Shown: positions 11,671 through 26,500 of the stretch, piece after piece
Layout: each line of letters begins with the position of its first letter
How positions within the stretch are numbered: the first letter of the stretch is position 1
NCBI GenBank assembly: GCA_003260075.1
Contig: QLIY01000196.1
Span: 1 to 64,000, forward strand
DNA: 64,000 nucleotides
Reading direction: 5' to 3'
Source: Phallusia mammillata
Taxonomy: Eukaryota; Chordata; Ascidiacea; Phlebobranchia; Ascidiidae
Position numbers and translations under genes: made by a program
The notes under the pieces: model-generated
The model's input: only the letters and a program-made list of their open reading frames with translations
Database searches by the model: none
Told to the model about the DNA's origin: nothing

Positions 11671-13607
11671 AGGGAGTTGTCTGTTCTCCATGAACGAACG
11701 AAGTATGTATGTTTGACAACGAAATCGAAGTCTTAGAAAAAACGATTATTATCGATGTGTGGAAAACGGTGCGTTTTCATAGCGGTAGCACATAGTCCAA
11801 GATGCCAACATGATCGCAAACATTGTTTTTCGGTGCCAGTAATCAGTTTGATATGTTTGAGATGGCGTGATTTACATTGGAAACAAGTTGACTAACTGAA
11901 ATTAGTCACAAGTATGTGCGGGCCTGTATTTGTTCGTAACGTACCTAAAATATAACAGGAAATGATTAGGAGTAACACAGATCTGTTTTCATCAATCTAT
12001 ATCTAAACGTTATAAATTCAAGGCGTAAGCGCATAATGTAAAGCATGACTTTTGGTTTTCTGTACATGACTTTTGGTTTTTCACTGAAAACTGGCCAACA
12101 TTTCAAAACAAATAGAAGTTATGATCCAAACAGACTTCTCCTGTCAACACTCCACACTTTCATTTTTGCCTCTAAGCGCATTAAAGCTATTAACACCCGA
12201 AAACCGCGACGGTAAAGTTAACTTCATTTCTTCAGCATATTGTTTACTTTGCACCAGCGTACGTGATATTATTGCGTTTTGTTTCCCACAGGAATGCACA
12301 AACAGGTCTCCCAAGACAATCGTTTGCCGGATTTCACAACAAACCTGAAAAAAGCATGTACCTAAACCATGGGCTGATGCAATAGCCCAATATGCAAATA
12401 GTTTAGTCTTAGTCAACAGGCGTCGTATATTTCATCGCACATCAAATATTTGCCGATTAAACTCGAATCAGCAGCATTTGCGTCATAAGCCACCCCCTTT
12501 TGGGGATCAAACTTGCTTCTGTGTGCTAACAAAGCTGGTACCAGCGAGTTTCTTCGTAACAGCGTTTACCACCAGGTTAGGTTTGCTTATGGAGGGGCTC
12601 ATTCGCTTTAAACGTGCAGTAACAAAGGATATGAGAGTTGGTCGTCCTTTTTCAATTAAGGCGTGAAGTTTTCAATCCTTTGTTATGTCCCCGTTCGCAC
12701 AATTTTTACCATTTATTTTTGTACATTTGTTAACCCGTTGATTCAAAGTGCAGTGCAAGCAATAAACTGCGAACTCAATCGATATTCGGATCATTGTTTT
12801 GTAATTGTTTTTGTAAGATTTCGTGGACTTTGCTCGGGTCAGGTGAGAGGCCATTTCGACATTTATTAGCTGGTCAAACAAAAAGTTGAACAAACACGCA
12901 GTCCGAAACAAGTCAGTTATTATGACTCGGCAAAACTCCGTCAGATCAGCTGTGTTTCTGAGATTGTTAATTCAAATCGGTGTTGTTGACCTCTATTGTG
13001 CCTCGTTCTATTTTCGCCTTGTCATAGTCTATATCCCTTTCAGAAGGTAAAAATCTACAACAATGAACCAGTAGTAGGTGAAAGATATTTTGGTATTTCG
13101 TAAGGCGGTTGCGAACTGATTTTTCGGTAGACTTAACACGTACTGTCTTCTTTTACACGGATGACATGTTCTTCTTTTGAACGAATATTAAATTGTTCAG
13201 GCACATGAACGTATTCTCATATTTCTTTCTTTTTGCGCAATTGTGTTATTTTTAAACATTTTAAAAGCAGATATATGCACTCAGCTTGTCAGTTAGACAT
13301 GTTTGGTGTGAGTTACGATATAGCCTAATTGTTCATGAAACAAAAAATTCACATCATTAAAAATAGTTTTTTAACTGGTTGCATTGAAAACGTTTGTTAC
13401 AAACTAACTCTTGTCGTTAACAGCAATGTGTTCTCTCTCGGTGATACAAAATACGGTAAATTAATTTTTTAGTTTAGCGACCCGAGATTAAGAAACAATT
13501 ACACACCAAATTTACTCCTAGTTGTGTATGTAAGTTAGGCCGGAGCACATTTGTACTTGTGATTTTTTGAGATTTTGAGGTTATACAGAACGGAAATAAC
13601 CCACACA

Positions 13608-13787
13608 CAGGGGTGGGATTCAGACGGTTCGCACAGGTTCTATAGAACCGCCTCACTCAATTTTATGAGATCAGCGAATCGGTTAGCATTACTGGTTACT
13701 GTCAATGGACTCTTTGCAACAGGAACCGACTGAAAAATATGACTTTTGTGATAGAACCGGCTGACAAAAATGTGAATCCCGCCACTG
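13608..13787. mobile_element. Short hAT-type MITE with target duplication
   Basis: A 180-base element starting CAGGGGTGGGATTCA and ending TGAATCCCGCCACTG (inverted termini with two mismatches). It is flanked by 8-base direct repeats CCCACACA (13600-13607) and CCCGCACA (13788-13795), one mismatch. Internal GGTTCTATAGAACC and AGAACCGGCT add further inverted motifs. Non-coding. Confidence 0.75.
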
Positions 13788-16700
13788 CCCGCACACATTA
13801 AAAATAAAGCACAGTCAGTCAAGAAGCGTTTGGGACGCCAGATTGTTACATCTTGGATTATTTTAGCAGATGCTTGACCTGCTATAGCCTACATATACAA
13901 TGATACCGTTCCTAAACGTGTAAATTTGTCCACATTTGTATGTTTGAAAATCCTTCGTCTCCGGTAATAAAAACATTTGACCTTTAACTGGTCAAAATAG
14001 ACAAAAATATTGAATTCAATCCGAAATATCGCATCGCCACACATCAGAGATCTTTCTCCTATTCTGCTGACATATGTTTGACATTAAATAAATGAATTCA
14101 ATTTTGTCCGAAATATCAGACAGCAGATTGGCCAACAAAGTTCACAAACAAACTATCTTTACGACGTCGTGTGTTATGTATTGAACGAAAAAAGCAGTTC
14201 CACTTTCAGTGCCATTTTAAAAGTCCGCTGGTCTTTAACACCTAAAGGTTTTGTCAGGCCAAAAGAAAAAAGTGTCCTCAAGGGCGTAACATATTCTAGG
14301 GTCCTCATTGGTGCCTTCTTTAAGCACTTTAGTCAGGGTCATGTGACGGGGAAAAGGTTTTGGCGTTTTGACACCAATTTGTCTCCTTTTTCTTCGCTGC
14401 TTTCTGTTTTTGAAATTAGTTGATTGGATTACAGTTTGTTAGGCAAGGTTGGACATGATTGCTTTGTGATTTAAAATTAGATTACACTGCGGTTTAATAA
14501 ACGTCTCTACAGTTTAAAAACAATTTTGTGCTTAAAATTTGGGAAATGTGTTCGTACATTTTGATCATTAGCGTGAAATCGACAATCGCTTTGAATATTT
14601 ATCAAAATATTTAAAAGAATATCAAACATTTTTTTAACTGAGCCTAGATTATATGTGCTGTGGTCATTTTTAGTTATGTAGTCTTTTTATTATTATTCGC
14701 TTGTTGTAAGCAGGGTATCGGTTTTCCTGAACAACGCCTAGGTTTAACTTATTTAACATTTTGACGTGGCACAATGGCTGAGACTGTAGGCGTTCCATTG
14801 ACTTCCTTGTAAACGCTCTTTGTGACAGTTCAATAGCAGAAACAATGGTCTTTAAAAGCGACAAGAACTATTCTAACCTTACCACAAATTGCCTCTTAGC
14901 AAAGAACTGCTGAGTCAAGGATTTTAGCCTTGGGTTCACATGGGCGTCAGGTTTCCGATCTAGTTGGTTTTGTTGGTACCCTAAGCCAACCGCTGTACAT
15001 CTGTGCGTCACAAAACAAACAAATACGTCATAACTTGATTTTGTGTGCATTGTTCCATACAATTTTTTTGCGCACTGTTTAACGTGGAATGTAAGTATGT
15101 GAAGGAATTTCGTCACCATGTTACGTTATATTTGCTGCTCTACCTTGTTGGTATAAAGTCATACTTGTTGACCAAAAGCATCAAGTTCTACTTAGCGGCT
15201 ATTTAGTAGGCTTAATCAGGTCTCCTGTGAGTAGATTGTTATGTTTGTTAGTTCGTGGGTAATCAGATACTTGCAGTGCTGCGAAACGAAGCTCGCATTG
15301 CTCGCTTTCTTGTGGAAAGATAAAAGGGGACTGATAGACCCGTTGTTGTAGAGTTGTCTTTAATGGCCTGGCAATCGTCGTTTCATACCAGACCTTTTGT
15401 CAACGCTTACTTTAGCCCTGTGATACGACAAAGAACTAATCTCAAAATTCTTCGACTGTTTAAAAATCAACACTAACAAAAAAATAAGCGGTTTGTAAAC
15501 AGTTACAATATAGTGCCCGAAAAAGGTTTACATTTTTGATTATCGTACAAAGGCTGCTGTAAAAAAACCAGGTAAACCAAAAGGGATTTTGGTATGGAAC
15601 CAAGTTTTTACTTGTAAATGTTTTTAACAAAGTACTCTCCCCGATGCCTATCACAATGTAAGCGGTTTATGCGTAGGTAAAAGGCCTTTCTGGGTACACC
15701 AGTTTTGTTTTTTCAGCGCCGTAACGATTTTCTGAGGGTACTGGAAGGCCAACGCTCCAGCGAACATGCATTGCCACTTAGCCGCTTACCGATAATTAAT
15801 GTTAAACAAACAGATCAGAAAACAAGAAAGGAAATGCGCCCGCTTCGATTGTCACACGTGGCCTTGGGGGCACCGGCGAACCGAGACAAAATCTTAATCT
15901 TCACAACTGTTTCTAAATTTACAGAAACAAGTCCAAATCCCCGCGTTTGACAGAGATTTGGAATGTCGAGACGCTATCTCTTGTTTTTCTCCTTTAAACA
16001 GAAATGGTGTTCTGTTGTTTTTCAAACTTCCTTTGTACCAGGATTTTTTCGCTGGGATGGAAAACTTTGCTGCTTGCGTCACAACTTTATGACTTCATGT
16101 TTTAGTTCTTCACTAAAAAAAGCTTGTTGCCTCTGGGGCCCATACTTTTTTTCTCTGACCAAGCTTGTGAAAATTTGTAAAGAAGATAACGGAGAAATGT
16201 TTCTTAAGATGTAAACATGTTGCGAGTTGAGTTTAAAACCAGGTGACTCACATTATTTTTAACCTAACAGGGCGGAAAAAAGCTCCTGGTCGTTTGAAAA
16301 ACTCCACATTGACGCAGAACCAATTGCGTAAAACTGTGTGGTCTTATGGCGGAAAAAGGTGATGACGTTCTAAGAGTAAGTTGAGTAAACTTTGGCCATT
16401 TCTTTGCTGTAACAATTTCGCCACCCGGTCACGTTCATACCAACACAGCTGCATTGATGTCCTATAGCTTACATGTGTTTTTAGCTTTACATAACTTTTA
16501 ATTAGGAGAGTGCTCTGGAAGGATGTGGCTCAACAACCACTGTAATATGCGGTGACAAGTTTAAAATCTACGTGATTCGAATTTCCTTTTGGTGTAACTA
16601 CCTATCTAGGAAATAAAATCCACATATGTGTGGTTGAGCTCATTCCACAGTGGTTTGGTATAGACATTCCCATCCGTAGCCCTGTTTTATACACAAACGC

Positions 16701-19700
16701 AGAGTCAAGGTTCCACGCCTACAGCCATTGGCAAAATCGGCCACAAGAGATGCGTCGGCGCTGCACGCTTGAGATCGAAGCAGAGAGTTCAAAAGTTCAT
16801 TTGCTGTTCGGCGTTGATCGGTCTGTAGCCTATGCTTAACCGTTTTAACTGTTGGTGACTTAATTATCCATCCAGGCGCCGAAATCATCAGTAACTTGTT
16901 GAAGAGTGCTTGATGCTGGCAGAGGTCGCCCTTTTGCACAGACGTCAAAATAAACAAAAGTGTCGTGTATAAGTTTCGCAGGTTACTTGCCAATTCGTGT
17001 CGGATTTGCTGCATTAACGTGAGGATGTCGTGGCCAACACGCCGGGTATCTTCATTGAAATACCATTAAAGTAGGCGATATTTGGTGCTGCGACAAAACC
17101 GACAAGTTTACCCAAACCTTTGACTAAATCTTCATAAACAAGTTCTGTGGGTTTGGCCGCCACAAATAATTAGCCTGAGACACCAAATGTGGAGACAGAA
17201 TGCAACTCTGGTTACTGAGCACCTTTCTGCTTGATATTGGCATTGAACTTTCATCGACTTAGCCAGCCACCGCCAAATACCAAGCCAGCGGTGGTCCCGC
17301 CGAGATTTGTGTGGTGTGCACACGAAGGTGCATACATCAAACCCGCTAGGTTGGGGTTTTCGCGACCGATCGATTTTTCCTTTAGAGCCCAGAATTATAT
17401 TTGCTGATGGTCTATCGATATACCTCGTCATTCACTTCCAGCTCATGTATCAACTATTAATTCATGTCAAAATATCCCAATACACATTTCCTTCGTCAAT
17501 TCTAATTATTATTTACATTATTTATTATTTACAAAGGGTAGCATGTAAATGCGTTTGGATTTGATCACAGGCGATGACGTCCCGTGAACTTACCTGGCTT
17601 AGTGACCCCGCAATGACTGGCAACAGTTTGTTACCTAGTTTCACACCGGGCCTAAATCAGCTATTGCCAAGCGTAAATACGTAGGGATACTTTATTGCAG
17701 TTTTCCACGACTGAAGTGAAGATATACAAGAATTTGTAAGCCAGTGTATGTATACGGCAGACTGAGAAAGGATTCTTTAAAAATGTGGATTAAATTTGTG
17801 GCGCCGATTGCAAATTGCTCCCTCTACGGGTTTTGGGTTGCATCAGATTGGTTCACGAATGTCTGGTTTCTCGCTACTTCGTCAACAGCAGTCGTTTTTT
17901 GGCAACAACACGTGATTCGTTGGCCGCAGTGCATATGTGCATTTCCGGAGAGGGATTTCGCCACAGCCCGTTTCTTATGCTATTTTTGTCGAGTCAGAAT
18001 TGCAATTGACATGGAAAATGAAAAGTTGGTTGTGTTTACCGGATCACCACTCGTTTGTGGTCAAACATAGAGCAGCTTCATGATCGTAAAGAGATAAAAA
18101 TATTTTACGGGGTATATTATATTTTAAGTTTATTACACAAAACGTTCAGTAATTTTACCGCAAGCGTGATTTCGTCTTTTGACGAGCTCGTTTGAGCTGA
18201 AAGGACCAAAGGTCACCTTGCAGTTGCTTCAGAAAACTTTGCTCCGACGTGACGTAACCGTGTTCGACGCCCCTACAACTTGGAAAGATTAATTATTAAA
18301 ATGCGGGACGACGACCGCTCGGTTGTGAAGGTAAATAGCAACGCAGGACGCATTATTTGCACATCGCTGCCTTTTTTGTTGACTGGGCACTGTCATGGAA
18401 TTTTGACATTGCGCAATATTCAGGGGCACGATAGGGTTGTTTGTGTCGCAGAGCAACTCCGGCGTAGAACCACAGCGAAAGAAACGCAGCTGGAGTCGCT
18501 TCCTCGTATCAAATAATAACTTACTTACGACCTACACCGAATGTATTTACTTTATGCTTAACTAAGAGTCTAAGTTGCCTACTCGTGGATTTGAGTACGT
18601 GTAAATTGTGTTTTGCTGGTGGAAGTGTGGGAATTGAAAATTCATTTGATCAATACCAGGTTGTTATGAAAGGCTTTCGCAAAAGCGAGTACGTTTACAA
18701 GAAATGTTTATGGCAAGAGAGTTTGTTTGATAACTTAAACGTTCAAAACCCCAATGCACGGTTTAGCGAGCAAGATACGAATTTGGTATGTATTGCCAAT
18801 TTCCTGCCTGTCGATACTCAAAACGTCACAAACACATCCAGCAATTGTATTTCTCCTAATTAGGTTTGTGCGAGATTGCAACGCGTCCTTCTAGACATGT
18901 GCAGTCATGCAGCAGATCAGGCAGTCGATTTCGCTAAGTTCTCAACCCAAGAAGTGAGCGTGGAACAGAAGCCGCACCCACGAGGGCGAAGTTTTTGTCA
19001 CGATTTCACGCTTGTCGGTAATTTACAGCAAATTTTCCGGTCGCTTCGCCGTCGGCTTTCCACAACGGCCCAGACAGTGCAGGGGCAGAACTCACGCGCC
19101 GACTTTGAGTGACGCAACTCCCAGAGGACGTCCTGTGGAGCCGAAAAAGTCGTTGCCAAGTTACCTCGACCTTGCTATTTTCAATCTTTGTTATACTTCA
19201 TTAACTTATATCTAGCATGCCATTTTTGAATATTTAGACTCGACAGAGGGAAAATAACTGTGTGGCCGTGTATAAAATGAAGCCAAAGTGCGCCACCTAA
19301 GAATTTGTTGGGCATTCTTACTAGCTATCCTGGTCAAACCTTTTTAAAAAGCGAAAGAAAATTGGCAATTAAAAAAACGGTAAAAAAACGTTTATAAGAT
19401 TCTTAACGATCGCCAAAGAAGTTCTTGGAACGTTCTGGGAAACGTTTTGAACATAAAATATCGTGCTTTAATTGTGTGTATTACGTTGGGCGTTTGCGTG
19501 ACTGTGATGTAAACAGGTAAAAAGCACATGTAATCTGTTATTTGGTTGTGATAAAAGCAAACTGAAATTGACTGATCCGCATAGTTTCGTGTTTTGAGAA
19601 AATCAATGTAGATAATACACAAGGTGAATAAACGAAAGTATTTGTACAAAAAAGGTACCGAGTAAAAATTTTGTTGTTTGGCGTATATGGAACAAGTGTG

Positions 19701-22700
19701 ATTATCGCATCACCTCTAATCCTCAAGTAACGCTTAACGAAAGATTGCCACTTAGATGAACCAAGATGATATCATCAGTGCGGTTGTGCAAAACAAGTTT
19801 AACTACTAAATTCTACCTGTCCGCAAACGACCTTGCAGAAAAATTGCTAAACTTGTAGGTTGCCGTCGAATGCATAATTTTTTAAGGGGAAATCCAAATA
19901 TTTCTATACTACGTTTAAAATTTTCGAATTGCTATCTTAAACTTCCGTTGTTTTTTAACTTGTTCTAAATCTCTTGTTTGTGTCAGAAGTGGGCTCAACT
20001 CCTTTTTCGGTAACGGACCTCTTTTGTAAATTAATAAAGTCTAAATTTATCCAAAAAAATGACTATGCTTTTTTGACAATCACGAGTTGTTGGAACCTTC
20101 ACACAGACCCTTGGTTATATTATTTTCCACGTGGGTTTAGGTTACTTTATTCCGTACCTATTTCAAAATTGCTGTTTAACTTCACGTGTTTCGTGTCGCC
20201 CTGTCGTGTTTAATTCGTCGGTTTAGCTGAAAATGGTTGAAGCTAGTTTTAAATCATGAGGAGAACGGTTTGTTTATTATCAGCTGTCAATTCCATCTGC
20301 GATACATTTCCCGTGGTGCAGCCGCTCGTCAAATACTCTCACCGGGTATATAAATAACTGCAAACTCTCATCGACCTTTGGGTTTAGGATGTGTTTGCGC
20401 GCTAAGATTGGAAACAACTCATCAATACGCCATCAGGGATTATGGAAAAGCAAAAATTAGCTACCTTGGTGCTTCGTTAACACACACGGGACGCAATTCT
20501 CTCAACGCGCGTGCTTAATTTGATTGGATATTCTTTTTAGAAAGGAATTGATAGGTTTGAAGAGTTACGTAAACCTAAATAACATTCGCAATTAATGTAG
20601 ACATAAAAGGGGACGGGGCCGCACTCAAATATCAACAACAAATAATAAATCAAACCACTTGGACTAAATCCGTTGCAAATCTTGTAAATGTAAAAAAATT
20701 GTGACCATTTTGATCGATGTGTAAAATAGTTTTCGCAAACTCTAATCGTCGCTTGTAACAAAAAATGTCCAGTTGTTTTCACTTAAACATACGTCTTTTA
20801 GTTTTACCCAAAATCTCATTATTTTTTGGTGTGCATAATATTGGCATCGCTTGTGTCTCTAATCAGCTTGAAATAACGGCAGCTTTTCAGATTTTGAAAG
20901 TGCGAAAAGTCAGTGAGCTCATATATTTATATGTGTTTGGTTCTTAACACACACGAAAGGCGCCGCGGCGGCCACAAAAAGTGCACGAGAACGCCTTTTG
21001 GTCCGATCCACGCAAATGCGCTGTGGGCGATCCAAACGCAAAATATTTACCCACAGTATGCGTGAAAGGTAACGACCTATTTAACAGACGTACCTGCCAC
21101 TATACATGTACATATTGCGTACGGTATTCCAAAATTAGTGATTTCAGCGTGTTGGGCGACCAATTTTGAGGTCAAAAGGGAAACTCCGCTTTCGCCATAG
21201 CTGATGATTTCATTTCTACTAAGTTCCAAGACGTTTTAGTTTCTTTTTCGTTTTGCGAACCCGCACGTATATATATTTTGACGTGGCAAATGGGTGCTCA
21301 GTATTCAGGTTTCATAACTGACGAAAATCGTTACCTGAGACAACGCGAAGCGAAAATCATGTAACACAACAGGTATAATCGGAGAAATGACAACTGCGTA
21401 AGATGTTATAGATTACAGATGTGACTTCATCAACAACGTGTAAAGAAAGGTTTAGTTTTTTTAAGGTCTGCTTTTTTTCTTGACCTGTAATCTTACCCAA
21501 ACCGCGCCCACTGAAGGCGTTTTTATTGTAGTAAGTTTGGCGACCCGTGATTGGTCACTGCGCACTGGCGTTGTCGCCATTTGACAAAGGCGCAAAAATA
21601 CCTGACCCATGTTTTGTTTTGTCTTGTTGTCTAAACTAGTGATTATGTGTAGAAGTAGATAGTCTTGCGCAAAACATCAGATTGACTTGTAACGGCGAGG
21701 TAAACAGGTAAACTTCAAAGTGTGTGTTTAACTTTCAATATTTTCAAAACACCATGACCGTGTAGAGTAGGAATTCTTTGATATTTTTAAGTGCGAATTC
21801 CAATCGCCGACTAAATCTAAAACACTTTGAAGTCGAATAGATACATATACAAAGGAGAAGCTACAAGTCGCAATATTTGTGCTTGAAGTAATATGTTTTT
21901 CTTGTTTGTTTAAGGAGTTGTAATTCCATTGTATAACAGCGATTTAATCTCCAGAAAACAAAAATGGTGCATTTGTGTAAGGTTGTGTGAAATTGTGTTT
22001 CCTGTTACTGTTTTACTTTAGGTGGCCTAGTTTAGTTCATCGTGAAATCTGTGCCTGAAACTAAATCTCGTTTGTCCTTTCGTATTCTGAAAAGCAAATG
22101 GTTGCCAGCGCTAGAGTAAGAGTAATTGTTGTCAATCTTATTTGGACTGCCTATTTCTTTGGACTCATTTGCCCTCTTTTAACGATGTTTTTGTGGGTTG
22201 AAAGGGCAGGTGCTTAGAAAATCGTTTAGTGGAGTTTTCCTGTCCCAGTTGTCCATCCCGGGAAAATCGCCCTAGGTAACCGTTGATTGCTGTCCACCGA
22301 GGTAGCGGTTTGATCAATGGACGAACTCTAATGACCTTTGGGCTTTCGAAGTGTCGTTTCCGTTGTGGCTGTGAATATGTGTCAACCTGCCGTTTTCTAG
22401 TGATAAACAACCTTTAAAATCCTGTTTGGTTGTTTGTTTGTCCCAATTTGTTTGAAACATGTGTTCAAAGTAAAATTGACCGTAGTTTATCAAAATGGTT
22501 TACTAGTGCAACTAAATTACTTGGGTGGACTTGTTCTGTAATGTTTTTTTTACATTTTAATGTGTTTAAACAGTGTTTTACAATTTCCTATGCTCACACA
22601 TATTTGGAATTTTATAAGGAAACGTGATACACCCACTACTGCTTTATTTTGTAATATGTTCTCTATTTAACGACTTACAGCTCACTTGGCGGGCCTTTGA

Positions 22701-22919
22701 AACGTGATCACCTGCTATTAGATACATAACTTTGACGCACAAGGAACAAGCTTGGTTGAGTTACGCACACAAAGAAATCAAATGCCCGAAATAGTTTAGG
22801 GCATCTTTAAAGTTTTGTTCAATAACCGGTATTTTTCTGGCCGAAAAATATTGTTTTAAATGTTTATCAACAAAATGAGGTAATTGACCAATCCCAAAGT
22901 TCTGTGCACCTTTAAACGC

Positions 22920-22990
22920 TCACGTGACGAGTTTGTTGTCTCACGTGATCGGTTTCTAGTTTCAAATGACCAACGCTTGGTCTTACGTGA
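22920..22990. promoter_or_regulatory. 21-base-phased E-box array upstream of Kir gene
   Basis: TCACGTGA occurs at 22920-22927 and 22941-22948, followed by the variants TCAAATGA (22962-22969) and TTACGTGA (22983-22990). The four cores are spaced at exactly 21 bases, two helical turns, so all face the same side of DNA. A third perfect TCACGTGA is at 23417-23424 beside the TATA box. TCACGTGA is the canonical site for bHLH-zipper factors of the MITF/TFE/USF type. Function is inferred. Confidence 0.5.
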
Positions 22991-23434
22991 ACAACTGCAT
23001 GACATATTTTCACAAGAACTGGAAAAAAGTTCTTTCACGCTTTCACGCACGCGCATTCCATTCAGACGACTTCCAGGTTTCAATTGTTTTCATATGGGAG
23101 CAAACAAACTGTGTGAAAACGTCTGGGTTGAAAACTCCTGTTTATCCAGACTTTTGGGGGGCGTTAATGTCAAATCGGTTCTTAGCTATTACAAAGCGTC
23201 GGTTTATTTTTTTCTCCACGGTCTATTTGAGCGAACAGCTTTTGCTGTCGCAGCATGAGCGGGGCACTGGCGTCCTCAAAAGCTTTGTAGTGCTCAGGGC
23301 CGCCTTTATGCATCGACGCGCAAACTCGAGGGAGTGAAAAGGGGGTCGAGCGAAAGCAATTCATCCACACCAGACAAACATTTTCAGTGTCGGGTTGCCG
23401 TCAACTGTCCGCTATGTCACGTGACAAAAGAAGC

Positions 23435-23440
23435 TATAAA
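23435..23440 (+). promoter_or_regulatory. TATA box, presumed Kir gene promoter
   Basis: TATAAA lies 130 bases upstream of the channel's start codon, 11 bases after a perfect TCACGTGA site. A transcription start near 23465 would give a 5' leader of about 100 bases. Confidence 0.5.
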
Positions 23441-23569
23441 GCGACGATGCCGAGCGCCACTTTGCTAATTTTCGAGTCAGTACCTGTCAGGTTTACGACA
23501 AGTGGTTAGGACAAGCAAAAACAGTCCGTCTTTTGCCGCCGACCGACCGACTTGAACAAGCTCCTTGCG

Positions 23570-26500
23570 ATGGAATCGACAGTGAAACGTAAGGCTGCCC
23601 ACCATAAGGGGTAAGTTCGAATGTTGTTGCTATTTTTCGCATTGCCAACTGACCCCTGATTTTCGGCAAGTCGCAAGGTTGCACTTTCTTGCTAATTCGT
23701 AATGAGTCAGCGGTTTTCGTTGCCAGAAGGGGTGACTTGCCAGCGTTTTTGGCTGCTGAGAGATATGCCTGTCTTAGATGCGATATGTTTCACTGGTTAT
23801 TTACTTTAAATACTCTTATTGCTGCAAACACATCGTTGACTCGTTTCCTTTTAAAGTTACTTACTAGGAAATTAATTTAGACCCAACCGTTTCCTGATAA
23901 CAAGAAACCACGCTAGGTTGCTAGAAAGTTCCATCGTAGAAAGTGAGGAAGGTGTCTTTTGTAAAATGTAATTTTTTCTTTGTACGCCAAAATAGCGGGT
24001 CCATATAGCGAAAACTCGGTCAACAACCATGTTAAAAAGAACAATGCACCATTTCTTTTTTGGTTGCAATCGGTGACGCACGAATTTCGGGAGCGGATTA
24101 TCCGACAATGGTCACATTTTTCTTAAATGGTGCGTTTTTGTGGTTGAAAGGTATCAGTGTCTTATGTGCATCACTAACCGCGTTTGGCTGTTTTGAAGGT
24201 ATTGTATAAAATGTGACCTTTTTATGCGTTGCCTAAGACATGGTTGTGCGGCGGTGTTCAGGTTTCGTTTTTGTAGACTGCGGTGGCAGATCGGCTTAGT
24301 GGAAATGCATTTTTTTCCTGGTGTCGCTCACAACCGTCGACGGCTTTTCACGATTTCAGTTGTGTATTGGCCTCGATGTGTCGTGCGCGCCGATTACGAA
24401 TCTTTTCGGCCGTTATTTGATATCTGACTTCCCGTTTAGAAATCATTACGGGGTTTACTTTGGAGTTACTTAGCTGTCTGTTGTCGAATGCTTTTACCAT
24501 TACACAACCGGCATTCGTATTCACAGGCTTTGAGCCCCGGGCATGGCCATGGCCACACTTCTGACGTAAAGCTAAGCGCGTGTAGGTTAAAATTAAACTT
24601 TGACGCAGTTGAAATTTCGTTTTTGGCAGGATCTACGTCTTCGAAGATCGAGCGGTACTCGTTGTGGAGAAATTTAGTTGAAACACTAGAAAAAGTCAGC
24701 TAATAGATAAAAAAAAAACGCCGGTTCGCGAACAAAAGCGCTTTGCTGGTGTCGCACAGGCGCTCATTGGTTGCTGAATTGCGGGACCACTACCGGATAT
24801 CACGTAATAAATGGTCTTCCTCTTGTGCAGTAGTGCTGTATGTGCACAAGCGTCAGGGCGCTTAATATTGGTTTTAACAGTCAATCAGTTCAGAACAGTA
24901 TGTGTCTATGTTAACGGTTCGTCTCGTTCAACAACCTTCTAACCCACCGAAAAGTGTCTTGTTGACTACATAAGTGGCTGTTAATGCTTGGATGTGATAG
25001 AACGTTATGTAGAAGCAACAAAACCATTTTGTCAGTTCAGGGTGCCCTCGACAAACCTTTGAAGTAGTGACAAGGGCTAGTTTGTTCGTAAACAATCGTA
25101 AAGCCTACATTTATCGATTGTTGTTTCAGTGAGCTGTAAAACAGTTTTAATAACACATCGTATGTGTTTTAATGTGACAACTGTACAGCAGTATACTGCC
25201 ACATATGATTCATTATTACTTTAACTGGTTTGTAAATGGTTACTGTAATGGCAGGCTAAATATTGTACACAGTACATCAGCTCGTTTAGAGGAAGTAAGT
25301 TTTAATAAAGTCCAATATATAATATTTTTACATTTTACCGAGGTTGAGGCCTGATAAGGGGAATGTCAATTTAACAAACAGCGAGTTAAGTCATAAACAT
25401 AATACAACAAAACAATAAACATTTTTGGGAACCTTTAAACACAACAAAGGGCTCTGAGTAGGTAATAGATGATTCTGTCCCGAAAACATCACAGAAAGGT
25501 TAAACCCTACGGCCACAAAAGTTTTTATTTGTGATTAGTCACCTGGTAAAGTGACGCAAGAACCGCGGGCAGTCATGTGACTCGGCGCACGTTGGAGTGT
25601 TTGAGAAATTCGTTGCAGACTTGACCAAACTTTAGAGATTGCGTGGTAGAAGGTTTTAGAATGCGCTGGTCGTGTTTCAGGTTTTTCGAGGTTCAAACCT
25701 TTGCGCTAACGTTTGCCTGCGGCTTGTTGGAGTCCAAAACTGGCCGGTAAAATGACCCAAAGCGATTGGAAACTTGCCCAAATTGTGTTTTGCAACTGAT
25801 AAGAATGTTTAAACGCTTCAGGTGTTAACGCAATAATTCTAACAGCAATAAAAAGGCGCCAGTAATTTTCGGTTTTGTGAAACACAGGGTGGGTTTCTAA
25901 TTCCTTTTCGAAGTAATCAAGGGGGTGAACTTAGGAATGGTGCCTTGCACCTGATTAGAATCTATGCAGAGATTGACAAAGTAGCTGGTGTTGGTCTTAT
26001 ATTTTTAAGCAAGACAGTTTGCAAAAACTCAATCGCAAAAATGACCCAAATTCTATGACTAAACCAACGAAACAAAAAACTACCAGAACGCGTGCCAAGT
26101 CTTGTCCTATGACAGAATAAAGTCTACTCCCGATGAAATTGTGAACGTAATCAGCAGTGTTCTTTACGAGCCACTTGAGTGTTTTGTGTTGACGCGGCAG
26201 ATGTTACAGCAACCCCCAGCAGTCGTTAGCGGTTTAATTATCGAACGCTGAAGAGTGTCAGATGCAGTGATTTCGATTATGTCTTAAAACTCAACAATCG
26301 GTAGCGATTGCTGTTGATGTGGCAATTTTATAGCCTGCTGATACAACAGTTGTAAAGTCGGGTGCATTGTTACGACATTCGCAGTCAACAATACGTTAAA
26401 AGACCGTCTGGCAGCAACTGCTGGTCTGCTACTGCACTGCGTCATCGGTGACGATGTCGCTTGTATTGTCTCGCATGCACAAATGTTTTTGATTTAATTA

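Larger units (their letters stand above)
11671..23569. other. Large gene-poor interval (about 12 kb)
   Basis: I scanned both strands and found no exon I can support. Open frames here are short (the longest, 124 codons, at 16640-17014 minus), match no family I know and are not flanked by convincing splice sites. The interval contains a hAT MITE (13608-13787), an orphan TATA-like TATATAAATA at 20347-20356 and, at its right end, the presumed regulatory region of the potassium-channel gene. It could hold distal enhancers or non-coding exons. Confidence 0.5.

Noticed and set aside
16640-17014. 124-codon minus-strand open frame in the gene-poor interval
   Set aside because: No family resemblance, no flanking splice sites or promoter that I could support.
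22884-23337. Overlapping open frames with a repetitive SRDEFVVSRDRFLVSNDQ look
   Set aside because: The repetitive peptide is produced by the 21-base-phased E-box array in the Kir upstream region, not by a protein repeat.
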